Source of the DNA: Siphonodentalium dalli
Lineage: Eukaryota > Mollusca > Scaphopoda > Gadilida > Siphonodentaliidae
Length of the DNA: 64,000 nt
Direction: 5' to 3'
Assembly (NCBI GenBank): GCA_032622095.1
Contig: CP136062.1
Span: 3,100,001 to 3,164,000, forward strand
Shown: in pieces, positions 48,131 to 60,928 of the stretch
Position numbering within the stretch: position 1 is the first letter of the stretch
How the letters are laid out: the number at the start of each line of letters is the position of its first letter
Program-made: the position numbers and the translations under genes
The notes under the pieces: model-generated
What the model saw: the letters and a program-made list of their open reading frames with translations, nothing else
Told to the model about the DNA's origin: nothing
Databases searched by the model: none

Positions 48131-50327
48131 CGTGTTTATGTCAGACCAGGGAATCTAACAGTATATATATTCAGTAGTGAACTCTACTTAAAACACTGAT
48201 AATAATTCATAATACATCTTTACAAACAAATAATAAAACGTGTAAAATAAATAAACTGAATGTGGCTCACGCTATTAAACGTTATTCACCACCAACAGTT
48301 ATTGACTGTGACAACACTGGACCGCAGGTGTTTTGATATGGACTATAATCTCCGCCGGCCAAGTCGTTAATCTCTGCCTGCCGGGTAGACAGGATATACC
48401 CGCTTAGTGAACGTTTTTCCTGCAATCGCCCGTAAGACAATATGAAGCATTGTTTGTTGTTTCAACAATTTTGAACTATGCTATTTGAGATTGTAATTCT
48501 ATAATCCTCACACCTACACCAGTTGGCAATTAACACGCTTTTAATAATTATTCCAGATGTGTCCGTTGTGTTTACATCACGTTGAGTCTATCATTTCAGC
48601 CAAACCTTGGCTGTTTATTTCACAGGAGTTTCTGGGATAACCTGTGTGTCGGCTCAGAACATGCGTGCCAATTGAGGAGAACACGCGAAGGATTTGTGTA
48701 AATGTTAGCCCAAACGACATTTCGAAGTAACGACTGCTTTGTTGTTTATTTCGAGGAATAATACCGCATCATATGAATTCAGCCCAAATATATTGACAGG
48801 TGTCAAGGGTCAAACTCAAAACTGAGCAATAAAAAACTAATATTAATAAATACCGAGTATATTTAATTTAACGCCAATGGGTCGTTTATGTGCGTTCAAG
48901 AGTGTATTTATGCCTAAAGCAAAGTGAAATAACGATCTTAAAATGAATTGGCCGGTATATTGTATTAGTTATCAGGGTTACCAGGGTCGTAGTTGTATAA
49001 ATTACAATATATTTTTATGCTAAGATAATTGCGTGGTAATTTGTTTGCAATGGATTGATCGGTATTCAGGTCCCATATATGGAAATTCCAAATATGGAAA
49101 GTGACGTGCGCAAAACAGCTGCATCTGGGTCAGATATATTTATAGCGAAGAAATGTTGTCAAATTGCACGTCTGAATACGCGTCTTATTCTCACTTATAC
49201 CGTGTTTATATCAGTTTTATTCTATGTGTTGTTGTGTATTGTATTACTTTGATCAAGGTTGCGCTTTTGTTATTCTCACAAAAGGTAAATTTGATGCGTG
49301 TTTGATGCGTGTTTACATTTCAAAATTTCGTCGGCCATGTACAGTAACACTAACACTACATATCCTTAATTACGAGACTAATTTATCGAATGAGGTCAAA
49401 TTTTCGCATATAAGAAGACTCGTATGTTATTCTGCACCATTCTGACGAGTGCTGAAATTCGCATTATTTTCGTTTTTATCGAAAAATAATCGTTCTCTAT
49501 GTAAATTTTTTCAACCAAAAAAAAATTCATTGTTTTGCCAATTTCAAGCTAGTTTATAGCATGGTCATGGCATAATTTGACATAGCGAGTGTCGGTAGAC
49601 GTTTCTTGAGTGTGCACAACAAATTTTGGTCCCAACGAAGCAGGCTAAAATCCTGAAATTTGTCAATTTTACTCTGCGTGTGAAGAAAATATTCATTTAA
49701 ACTTCCAAAATTGGTTGAAATATGCTCAACAACATTCAGTTGAATGGTGACATTATTTATAGTCACCGACTAACTTCCACGATGAATCAAATTTGTTTTT
49801 ATTGGTGACAATTATGTCGCGAGAGATAAAAATGTAAATTTTTTAAAGAAAATGTAAAATTTTAGCTCATTTTAAGACTTTAATTGCTTGTAGATCGGTG
49901 TTAATTATCTTCGTCAATGATGTCATGTCACGCTTGTTAATAATTCATTTGTTCGGAAATACTTATTGGGGGTCGAAATGTATAAAATTTAACTACCACC
50001 ACTTCCAAAAACAACACCAATAAACAATAACGCTCTTTGTTCCATGCAATGGAAATGGCTATTTATTGTCCTGATATCAGTGATATAAATGAATGCCTAA
50101 AATTAGTATTATCCTGAAATAAATTTATGCCACTTTGGCGAACATGGGAACCACGGTACAATTTATGCCATTTAGGCACACTTCAGAGTGAAATCAGGGC
50201 TTATATTTCGGCGAAAATCCAAATCTAGATTCTCGTAAATATTCTCGCAAATTACCCTGGATTCTCGTGAAAAAGTATATATGGATTCTCGCTAAATCAG
50301 ATGAAATATATGCCTTGGAAATATAGC
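48131..50327. other. AT-rich DNA left of the 480 bp array
   Basis: No supported gene. A short CpG-containing patch lies at about 48320-48420 upstream of the FLYWCH frame and could have held its promoter. Frames at 49055-49252 and 49224-49445 overlap each other and lack recognisable features. ATTCTCGTRAA-type words repeat near 50230-50290. Confidence 0.4.
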
Positions 50328-52245
50328 AAATCGTTTAATGCTTTAGAATTTTTGTTTTTCGGAGATTTATATATATATGCTTAAAGACATATTATGGACT
50401 TGTTATGGACTTTTTCAGGTGCGAGAAATTGATAAGTTAGTGCTCAGGGACTTTGCCAAATCACTGAAATTTTCCAAAAAAATCTGCCACACCACTTCAT
50501 AGAGAACATCGTCTGAACTACTCCAAATTGTAAATATTTACATCTCGATTCGGGGCGCAACTATCGGCTATAATTAAACAAAAATGATTTCGCCATCGAG
50601 AGTCATTGCATTTAACTAATATATAAGAATGACGTTGTGTATCATCCATTTGGATTAATATTCGTAACGAATAACTACTTTGAGAAAGATTATTCTTAAT
50701 TTCTATTTGATCACTCTGCCCGGTGTCTGCCGGAGTGTTTCACATCACTTTAATCAAGGAAGACTGTTCAGAAAAACTGTATTTCAAGAAATCGTTTAAT
50801 GCTTTAGAATTTTGGTTTTCGGAGATTTATATATATGCTTAAAGACATATTATGGACTTGTTATGGACTTTTTCGGGTGCGAGAAATTGATAAGTTAGTG
50901 CTCAGGCACTTTGCCAACCTGGGGAATTTTATCATTCTACTAACATCACTGAAAATTTCCCAAAAAATCTGCCACACCACTTCATAGAGAACATCGTCTG
51001 AACTACTCCAAATTGTAAATATTTACATCTCGATTCGGGGCGCAACTATCGGCTATAATTAAACATAAATGATTTCGCCATCGAGAGTCATTGCATTTAA
51101 CTAATATATAAGAATGACGTTGTGTATCATCCATTTGGATTAATATTCGTAACGAATAACTACTTTGAGAAAGATTATTCTTAATTTCTATTTGATCACT
51201 CTGCCCGGTGTCTGCCGGAGTGTTTCACATCACTTTAATCAAGGAAGACTGTTCAGAAAAACTGTATTTCAAGAAATCGTTTAATGCTTTAGAATTTTGG
51301 TTTTCGGAGATTTATATATATGCTTAAAGACATATTATGGACTTGTTATGGACTTTTTCGGGTGCGAGAAATTGATAAGTTAGTGCTCAGGCACTTTGCC
51401 AACCTGGGGAATGTTATCATTCTACTAACATCACTGAAAATTTCCAAAATAATCTACCACCCCACTTCATAGAGAACATCGTCTGAACTACTCCAAATTG
51501 TAAATATTTACATCTCGATTCGGGGCGCAACTATCGGCTATAATTAAACAAAAATGATTTCGCCATCGAGAGTCATTGCATTTAACTAATATGTAAGAAT
51601 GACGTTGTGTATCATCCATTTGGATTAATATTCGTAACGAATAACTACTTTGAGAAAGATTATTCTTAATTTCTATTTGATCACTCTGTCCGGTGTCTGC
51701 CGGAGTGTTTCACATCACTTTAATCAAGGAAGACTGTTCAGAAAAACTGTATTTCAAGAAATCGTTTAATGCTTGGGAATTTTGGTTTTCGGAGATTTAT
51801 ATATATATGCTTAAAGACATATTATGGACTTGTTATGGACTTTTTCGGGTGCGAGAAATTGATAAGTTAGTGCTCAGGCACTTTGCCAACCTGGGGAATG
51901 TTATCATTCTACTAACATCACTGAAAATTTCCAAAATAATCTACCACACCACTTCATAGAGAACATCGTCTGAACTACTCCAAATTGTAAATATTTACAT
52001 CTCGATTCGGGGCGCAACTATCGGCTATAATTAAACAAAAATGATTTCGCCATCGAGAGTCATTGCATTTAACTAATATATAAGAATGACGTTGTGTATC
52101 ATCCATTTGGATTACTATTCGTAACAAATAACTACTTTGAGAAAGATTATTCTTAATTTCTATTTGATCACTCTGCCCGTTGTCTGCCGGAGTGTTTCAC
52201 ATCACTTTAATCAAGGAAGACTGTTCAGAAAAACTGCATTTCAAG
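50328..52245. repeat. Four ~480 bp tandem units
   Basis: Units begin AAATCGTTTAATGCTT at 50328, 50789, 51274 and 51759, giving periods of 461, 485 and 485. The first unit lacks a ~25 bp block near ACCTGGGGAATKTTATC. Neighbouring units look well over 95 percent identical, so the expansion is recent. Units carry GACGTTGTGTATCATCC, CTCTCGATGGCG in reverse and TTCGGGGCGCAACTATCGG. No stable coding frame. A lone diverged copy lies at 6405-6665 in the opposite orientation. Confidence 0.95.
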
Positions 52246-52314
52246 ATCACCAAACAACTTTCCTTTTTAGGGCCACCACATCTTTCCAAAGATGTACTTC
52301 TTCCATTTTGCTAT

Positions 52315-52590
52315 CAAAGACCGAAAAATGTCGTTAAACTAGAGATCCAAATACCCACTAAGGGCCCCTATATCTTGAAATATTAAAGACCGAGAATGTC
52401 GTTAAACTATAAAGACCGAAAAATGTCGTTAAACTATAGAGATCCAAATACCCCCTATATCTTGAGATATTATAAAGACCGAAAAATGTCATTAAACTAT
52501 TAAAGACCGAAAAATGTCGTTAAACTAGAGATCCAAACATCCCGATCCCCTATTTTTTTTAGACAATTAAGAACGAAATATGTCGTTACA
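52315..52590. repeat. AAAGACCGAAAAATGTCGTT array, about six units
   Basis: The core AAAGACCGAAAAATGTCGTT followed by AAACTA recurs at about 52315, 52385, 52411, 52474, 52502 and, degenerate, 52569. Spacing alternates between ~27 and ~65 bp because some units also carry AGATCCAAATACCC. Confidence 0.85.
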
Positions 52591-52855
52591 CCATTAATAC
52601 ATAATTTGTGTTTATGAAAGTCTGGCACCCATTAGCAGTTTGTTTTCAGTACATTTTAATATTCATTGGAACGTAAACAATTATTCGCTGACAGAAATCA
52701 TGTTAATATCGCCTTTCGTTACTGGTTTCCTCTACTCAAATATTTCTCACTGCTCAATACTTATAATTAAAAAAAATGTTCTGTGTTTTGTGTCACTTCT
52801 TAATAGCATTATGTATTCTGCTATTGGCAAGAAACAAAGTTGCAGTATACCTTAA

Positions 52856-53341
52856 AGGTACGGAAGGCCTTGGTGGGTATCCTGTGAACATATTTCCACC
52901 TGTCAAAAACCGCTGCAAACGAAAATAATATTCAAATATAGACATACTTTGTTAATATACAAATGAGAAATATCTCATAAACAGTATGTTATTGTCGTAA
53001 ATTTGACGATTGTTTGACAAAGCATAAAAAGTTACTTTCTTGGTGTTTCTTTATATTATGATGGTAAACATAAAGAGCGTTCTTTGTTGCTCAATTCCTT
53101 ATTTGGAAATAATAAAGAGCGTTTATACCATTTGTGTGTGATTAGCCAGTAGCATTGTGCTGCCTTCTATAACACAATCAGACTCTTGTTTAGGTAAAAT
53201 TTAGTAGGTCTTTATGTGAGCATGATGTTTACGCGATAGTGATCGTATATTTGAACCAATATGTATGCCTTTTAATATTTTTCTGTTTACGGTGTTTGGA
53301 ACAAATATGAATATTTTCGACAACTAAGCCCCCTCGTCCCT
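52856..53341. mobile_element. TTAA-flanked MITE, family TTAA-1, copy B (486 bp)
   Basis: TTAA at 52852-52855 and 53342-53345. The ends AGGTACGGAAGGCCTTGG and (inward) AGGGACGAGGGGGCTTAG are more diverged than in copy A. It has AATAAAGAGCGTTTAT in its interior, as does 44230-44729, plus a second copy of its core 42 bp upstream. Confidence 0.82.
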
Positions 53342-53345
53342 TTAA

Positions 53346-54175
53346 TATAATTAATATAACATCCCTCATCCAATAATCTCCAAATTGCATATCTAAGTTC
53401 AATCCTAGTTACACGTCACGCCGCCCCTCATCATTTGCCAATTGTACACCCTTTTTTTGCTGCTGCTGCTGCAACTGTTCAATTTCTTTTAAAATTATTG
53501 AAAAAATGGCCCTCCCGCCCGCCGACATTTACTTCTGATTTTGTTTTATCATCGGTCCGCACCAAAATTGAGCACACGTCCCTATATAATATACCTATTT
53601 AAACCGAGTATACACGGTGGTGTAATAGATCAACCGTTAATTTAACCGTTTAGGTAGCATATTTCCACGTATACGTTATCACGACAAATCCCTGCTGATC
53701 TGTTATTAATGAACCAAACACTTAACATGTCAACACACTCTGGCCGGCCAATGCTACAGTGTATAAACGTAACGGGGCAAATATGCACATTATATTGGCA
53801 GCTAACGAGAGCATTCATCATCGGCAATCTGCTCACCTCTTTTATCCGATACGATAGAAACTAAACGATTTGTTACTTCTAATTACCCGTACTTAATTAC
53901 ACTACTTGCGTGTTAATAAAGTACGACCCCATTACCACTAAATGTGAAACATGGGATTTAGAACATTAATATTCACTCTTACATATTTCCACATTCAAGG
54001 TGTAATCGTATGTCAGTTGTAACGTTGTGAAACTGCAACCGAACTGAATTATTCTATGCTAAATAGTTCATGGCTGACCTGATGCATGCATCTTAGTTTT
54101 CTTGTATTATTTTATGGACACTTTCGCATGTTTTGCTCTGAATTACTGTCGATCTAGATATCGTATAACACGATT
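53346..54175. other. No feature recognised
   Basis: It contains a (CTG)n run near 53459 and AT-rich sequence. No gene was seen. Confidence 0.4.
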
Positions 54176-54229
54176 CTATACATCGAGTCAACTCGTACCA
54201 AAGTCGTCGATGTTATTGCAAAGTGTTCA

Positions 54230-54490
54230 TGGCCGGAAAATATATACACACAAACCAAAGCCACTTGATTTTAGAGTTATCAATTCTTCATCCGCAATTT
54301 GGTCCGAGACCGTCACCTTGACGAATATTTTCCAGGCGGAAAAAGTACATATCTCCAGAAATAATTAATTTCAAAAATCGATATCTAATCACTCTGAGCT
54401 TTGATGGGTGGGTTCCTCGACTCGAATTTTTTTTTTTACCACAAGCAAAGGAAATAGTCATTTGGGGGCGTTAATTCGGATTATCCCTCT
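54230..54490 (-). mobile_element. TTAA-2 family MITE, truncated, minus orientation
   Basis: On the minus strand, TTAA (54491-54494) is followed by AGAGGGATAATCCGAATTAA, a CTATTTCCTTTGC block, TTCGAGTCGAGGAACCCACC, then AAATTGCGGATGAAG and TAACTCTAAAATCAAGTGG, in the order of 46540-46846. The far terminus is not recognisable. Confidence 0.7.
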
Positions 54491-56520
54491 TTAAGTTTAT
54501 TATGCATTTTCGCATGTAGGTTTTGCTCCGAGTCACGACGATTTAGTCAACTCATACCCTAGGTGTAAAGCTTAACGAATTGGGCCATTTAATTGGGGGC
54601 CCCACGAGTCTATGTAATGAGTCAACTCGTACCTGATTAGCAGGTAAGTTAAATTATTACAAGTTTTTAATTTACTAAATCAAATTTAGTAAGTAAACTA
54701 TACCTGCATATATATATAAGACACTGCGTGGGGTCGCCAAGGTGTGTGTTTATGGGTGATGTCCAACGTATACGTACATCAATGTACGTTGATGTGCCGA
54801 TGGAATCATTTATAGTACACACTATTCGCTGACTAAGTCACCACTTCCCCCGAGTGATTGAGTGACAATTTCATAGGATGATTCACAAGTTTATATACAA
54901 ATTCATACATACACTGAAGCAAGCAAGCATTATATTATTTTATGGACACTTTCGCATGTTTTGCTCTGAGATAGCGTCGATCTAGATATCGTCACTCGAT
55001 TTCTATATATCCAATCAACTCGTACCAAGATGTTAAGATCGGTTGATTCAATTATTGCCAAGTGTTAAAAAACTAAGTCAACTCGCACACTGAATGGGGG
55101 AAGTGTCACTATGCATGGGGCAAACTGTTTATGGACGGATGGCAACGTACGTTTAATTGACCCAACAATTTCACTTGCAAATGATCAGACTTAGTTATCT
55201 CGTACCCCGAGTCGCAATTGCATATATCAAGTGAAACTACTATCATGGGACACATGTTTTAACGCTTGGTTCGACTCGTATAGTATATGGGTGAATATTT
55301 TTTACACCCGAGTCAACTCGTATACCATAGACTGTCGCTGTTTGCACAATTTTCCACAACAAAGTCAACTCGTACCCCGAGTCACAAATTTTACAATTTC
55401 GTAGTATACACCTTGTACAATTATCAAAAACTAAGTCAACTCACAACCTGCGTCACTTTGAGTTTATCATATTCGTTTTGCTCTGAATTACCGTCGATAT
55501 AGTTATGGTACCGCGATTTCTATATATTGAGTCAACTCGTACCCAGATGTTCAGATAAGCTAGTTTAATCATTGAAAAGTGTTCATAAACTAAGACCGCT
55601 CGTACACTGTGGTGGGATTGTCACTGTGCATGTGGCAAACTGTTTATGGACGGGTGACAATTAACGTACGTTTAAATGTTGACACAATGATTTTACTTAC
55701 GAATGATCAGACTTAGTCAACTCATACCGAGTCACAATTGCATATTATGTCGAGTGCAACTATTATCATGGGAAACATATCTTGAACGCTTTGATCGACT
55801 CGCACGTACATGGTTTCTACATCACGAGTCAATTCGTATACCAAAGACTGTCGCCGTTTGTGAGTAACGTAAACTCTTGCAAAAGTTTCCACAACAAAGT
55901 CAACTCGTACCCTCAGTCAACAATTTTATAATTTCGTGCAATTAATTAATTGTGCAATTATCCCAAAACTAAGTCAACTCGCACCCTGAGTCACTTTGAG
56001 GTTATCATATTATGTTTTGGACATTGACACAGTCAACTCGTGGAGTGATGTGACTACAGTTTACCAAGACTAAGTCAACTCGTACCCAGATTGTAGGATA
56101 GGATAGGATAGGATAATTTTATTTACGATATACACACATGGAAAGTACAATTGTATAATGGTATACACAGTTATTTCAATGACTTCGATATACTGAGTCA
56201 TCTCGAACCCTGCGCTCTTGATGTAAAATTATCCAAAAACTAAGTCAACTCGTACCCCGAGTCACTACGCGATTTCTATATATCGAGTCAACTCGTACCC
56301 AGATTGTATAATATTATACACAGTTATGTCAATGACTTCGATATACTGAGTCATCTCGAACCCTGCGCTCTTGATGTACAATTATCCAAAAACTAAACAC
56401 TCGTACCCTGAGTCACTACGCGATTTCTGTATATCGAGTCAACTCGTACCCATGTCGCCGATGTTATTGAAAAGTGTTCATCGACATAGTCAACTTGTGG
56501 AGTGATGTGACTAGATTTTA

Positions 56521-57730
56521 CCAAGACTAAGTCAACTCGTACCCTGATTTTATAATGTCATACACAGTCATTTCACTGACTTTAATATACTGAGTCATCT
56601 CGTACCCTCCACTCTTGATGTGCTTGTAAGGTCTCATGCCAATCTGAGGTGGAAATAGTGATGTGACTAGAGTTTACCAAGACTAAGTCAACTCGTACCC
56701 TGATTTTATAATGTCATACAGAGTCATTTCACTGACTTTGATATACTGAGTCATCTCGTACCCTCCACTCTTGATGTGCTTGGAAGGTCTCATGCCAATC
56801 TGAGGTGGAAATAGTGATGTGACTAGAGTTTACCAAGACTAAGTCAACTCGTACCCTGATTTTATAATGTCGTACACAGTCATTTCACTGACTTTGATAT
56901 ACTGAGTCATCTCGTACCCTCCACTCTTGATGTGATTGTAAGGTCTCATGCCAATCTGAGGTGGAATAGTGATGTGACTGGAGTTTACCAAGACTAAGTC
57001 AACTCGTACCCTTATTTTATAATGTCATACACAGTCATTTCACTGACTTTGATATACTGAGTCATCTCGTACCCTCCACTCTTGATGTGCTTGGAAAGTC
57101 TCATGCCAATCTGAGGTGGAAATAGTGATGTGACTAGAGTTTACCAAGACTAAGTCAACTCGTACCCTGATTTTATAATGTCATACACAGTCATTTCACT
57201 GACTTTGATATACTGAGTCATCTCGTACCCTCCACTCTTGATGTGCTTGGAAGGTCTCATGCCAATCTGAGGTGGAAATAGTGATGTGACTAGAGTTTAC
57301 CAAGACTAAGTCAACTCGTACCCTGATTTTATAATGTCGTACACAGTCATTTCACTGACTTTGATATACTGAGTCATCTCGTACCCTCCACTCTTGATGT
57401 GATTGTAAGGTCTCATGCCAATCTGAGGTGGAATAGTGATGTGACTGGAGTTTACCAAGACTAAGTCAACTCGTACCCTTATTTTATAATGTCATACACA
57501 GTCATTTCACTGACTTTGATATACTGAGTCATCTCGTACCCTCCACTCTTGATGTGCTTGGAAGGTCTCATGCCAATCTGAGGTGGAAATAGTGATGTGA
57601 CTAGAGTTTACCAAGACTAAGTCAACTCGTACCCTGATTTTATAATGTCATACACAGTCATTTCACTGACTTTGATATACTGAGTCATCTCGTACCCTCC
57701 ACTCTTGATGTGATTGTAAGGTCTCATGCC
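56521..57730. repeat. 156 bp tandem array with 467 bp higher-order repeat
   Basis: CCAAGACTAAGTCAACTCG starts at 56521, 56677, 56833, 56988, 57144, 57300, 57455 and 57611 (periods 156, 156, 155, 156, 156, 155, 156). Diagnostic variants (GATGTGATTGTAAGG, GGTGGAATAGTG, CCCTTATTTTAT) recur every third unit, so the three-unit block of 467 bp was copied as a whole. Each unit carries one GTCAACTCGTACCC and one GTCATCTCGTACCC. Confidence 0.95.
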
Positions 57731-59310
57731 CAACGATTTTACTTCCAAATGATCAGACTGAGTCAACTCGTACCCAAGTCACAATTGCATAATGCCGAGT
57801 GCAACTATTCTATCATGGTAAACATAATTATCTTGAACGCTTTGGTGGACTCGTACTGTATATATTGGTGCGCAATTTTAACACCACGAGTCAACTCATA
57901 TATATATAATATAGACTGTCGCCGTTCGTGTGTGACATAAACTCTTTTGAACAACAATGTCAACTCGTACCCTAAGTCACAAATTTTACAATTTCGTATC
58001 ATATAAATACATCTTGTACACTTATCAAAGAACTAAGTCAACTCATATACCCTGAGTCACTTCGAGTTTATCATATTATTTTATGGACAGTTTCGCGTGT
58101 TTTGCACTTAGTTATAAAGTCAATCTAGTCATCGTAACGCGATTTCTATATATCGAGTCAACTCGTACCCAAAGTCACAACATTTACAATTTCGTATAAT
58201 ATAAATACATCTTGTACACTTATCCAAGAACTAAGTCAACTCATATAAACTGAGTCACTTCGAGTTTATCATTTTATTTTATGGACTGTTTCGGGTGTTT
58301 TGCACTTAATTATAAAGTCAATCTAGTCATCGTAACGCGATTTCTATATATCGAGTCAACTCGTACCCTAAGTCAATTTTTTTTACAATTTCGTATAATA
58401 TAAATACATCTTGTACACTTATCCAAGAACTAAGTCAACTCATATACACTTAGTCACTTCGAGTTTATCATATTATTTTATGGACTGTTTCGGGTGTTTT
58501 GCACTTAGTTATAAAGTCAATCTAGTCATCGTAACGCGATTTATATATATCGAGTCAACTCGTACCCTAAGTCACAAATTTTACAATTTCGTATAATATA
58601 AATACATCTTGTAGACTTATCCAAGAACTAAGTCAACTCATATACCATGAGTCACTTCGAGTTTATCATATTATTTTATGGACAGTTTCGCGTGTTTTGA
58701 ACATATACAGTCGATCTAGTTATCGTAACGCGATTTCTATATGTCGAGTCAACTCGTACCCAGATGCTGGGATAGCTGATTCAATCATTGCAAAGTGTTA
58801 ATAAACTAAGTGAACATGTACACTGGGGTGGGAGTTTCACTGTGCATGGGGCAAACTGTTTATGGACGATCGAACGTACGTTTAATTGGCCCAACGATTT
58901 TACTTCCAAATGATCAGACTGAGTCAACTCGTACCCAAGTCACAATTGCATAATGCCGAGTGCAACTATTCTATCATGGTAAACATAATTATCTTGAACC
59001 CTTTGTTGGACTCGTACCGTATATATTGGTGCACAGTTTTAACACCACGATTCAACTCATATATATATATATATATATATAATATAGACTGTCGCCGTTC
59101 GTGTGTCATATAAACTCTTTTGAACAACAAAGTCAACTCGTACCCTAAGTCACAAATTTTACAATTTCGTAGAATAGATATACATCTTGTACACTTATCC
59201 AAGAACTAAGTCAACTCATATACCCTGAGTCACTTCGAGTTTATCATTTTATTTTATGGACAGTTTTGCGTGTTTTGCACTTAGTTATAAAGTCAATATA
59301 GTCATCGTAA
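57731..59310. repeat. Duplicated ~400 bp blocks and ~198 bp monomers
   Basis: The block from CAACGATTTTACTTCCAAAT onward (57730-58140) recurs at 58893-59310, offset ~1164. Between and after, ACGCGATTT-headed monomers start at about 58137, 58335, 58534, 58728, 59310 and 59515. An (AT)n run near 59059 is longer in the second block. Confidence 0.85.
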
Positions 59311-60667
59311 CGCGAGTTCTATATATCGAGTCAACTCGTACCCTAAGTCACAACATTTACAATCTCGTATAATATAAATACATCTTGTACATTTATCCAA
59401 GAACTAAGTCAACTCATATACCCTGAGTCACTTCGAGTTTATCATATTATTTATTATTTTATGGACAGTTTTGCGTGTTTTGCACTTAGTTATAAAGTCA
59501 ATATAGTCATCGTAACGCGATTTCTATATATCGAGTCAACTCGTACCCTAACCCTTGGAACAAACGTCGCACTGTATACCGACGAATCTAATTCAATTAG
59601 AATTAGACTCGAGTTTAATTCATAATTCGTCTGTCGAAACAAACGTCGCATTTAATTCAAGACGAATCTAAATGATTTCTTAAAATGGCATAAAGCGTTC
59701 ATAATGGTTTTCGTTAAAACGGCTAAAATAGGAAGTTTTATATCAATTCTAAAACGTAAAATTTAGTGAGAAAATGTGGCTTTTGACTTCCAAGCGACGA
59801 AATTAATCTTACTATTCTGAGGAGTGGAAATTATTGGTTTTATATCGCTATTTCGTAGGTATTTGATACATATTTTAGGTCGGACATGATTCTTTAGGTG
59901 GTATTTTGCTTTGAACTTGTCTGAAAGAAAGCAGATCCAGTTTATTTTTATACGAAAACGTTGTATCGTTTTAACAATTTAATAGCAAGATGAGGTCAAC
60001 GCGCTATATCACTATATATATATATATATATATATTGCGTCAGTATGCCTATCTAAAACCACGTGGTAAAATAACCATGGCGGGCAGGGACGTACGGCTA
60101 TAGGGTCTCGGTTGGGGGGGGGGGGGGGCTAATTAATTTGCGTAATTCAATTTGCACCCCTTTGGCTGTTCCTTCACAAGCCTATTCTGAATGGATCAGT
60201 AGACTTGTGATCATGCATTGGGCGGACCATGGTTCTGCCAGTAGAAGAAAAATCAGAGATCTGAACCTGAAAATCCGATCATAGTTTGGCACAGCGGGAG
60301 AAAACTTTGAACATGCATGAAAACCGCAAAAACCTATATAGCATTAGACTGGCCTCAAGCTTTCCAAGTGCTGACAATTTCCAACCTGACACGCCCACGA
60401 AGTTCATAATTTTGAACAGAAGCATACGAAAATAATTAACTGTTTTTTTGGCTGGCCACGACCAGGACACAAGCCATTTAAGTCAAAATGTTGGACCAAA
60501 AGTAGGAAAATATGCAAATGTTGGTCTAAAAACAACAAATTCCCCAATAATTAATTGCTGGAAAATCAAATTACAAGAACAATTTCAACCCATCGTTGAT
60601 GTTAAATTTGCACACGTCCATGCACAGCACAACGGAATAAATATTTATTTATTGGCCTCGCATTTAA

Positions 60668-60843
60668 TTTGAAACAAACGTCGCACTTTCGTCGACTCGA
60701 ATTCAAATACCACCAAATTACGTCATGATCGTTGGTGTTTTCCAATTGAAATTGGAATTCCCTCATTAGCATATCATTATGCAGCTCGTTTGTATGTCTC
60801 GGAATTAAATTCGAGTCGACGGTGATGCGACGTTTGTTTCAAA
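60668..60843. mobile_element. Short inverted-repeat unit nested in the foldback element
   Basis: TTTGAAACAAACGTCGCAC at 60668 and its near complement ending TTTCAAA at 60843. The arms also share CGTCGACTCGAATT, and the centre is ~110 bp. It looks like a MITE of the same family inserted in, or copied within, the larger element. Confidence 0.7.
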
Positions 60844-60928
60844 CACGGATCTCAGACGCATCATCAATTAAATTCGTGTTGACCACACGCATTCTTCGTC
60901 GGTAGTGCGTCTACTCGCATTTATTTGC

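Larger units (their letters stand above)
54530..59548. repeat. 5 kb satellite built on the word GTCAACTCGTACCC
   Basis: Dozens of words of the type RAGTCAACTCGTACCC or GAGTCATCTCGTACCC occur every ~50-100 bases. GAGTCAACTC is itself an inverted repeat, and many words contain TGAGTCA, a bZIP (AP-1/GCN4-like) core. The left part (to ~56450) is irregular, the middle is a regular 156 bp array, and the right part is ~198 bp monomers starting ACGCGATTTCTATATATCG. Outlying words are at 54185 and at 42.1 kb. No coding frame. Confidence 0.93.

Noticed and set aside
56521-57730. CRISPR-like or promoter array reading of the GTCAACTCGTACCC words
   Set aside because: The sequence between words is also repeated at 156 bp, so it is a satellite; no cas-like genes and no spacer diversity.
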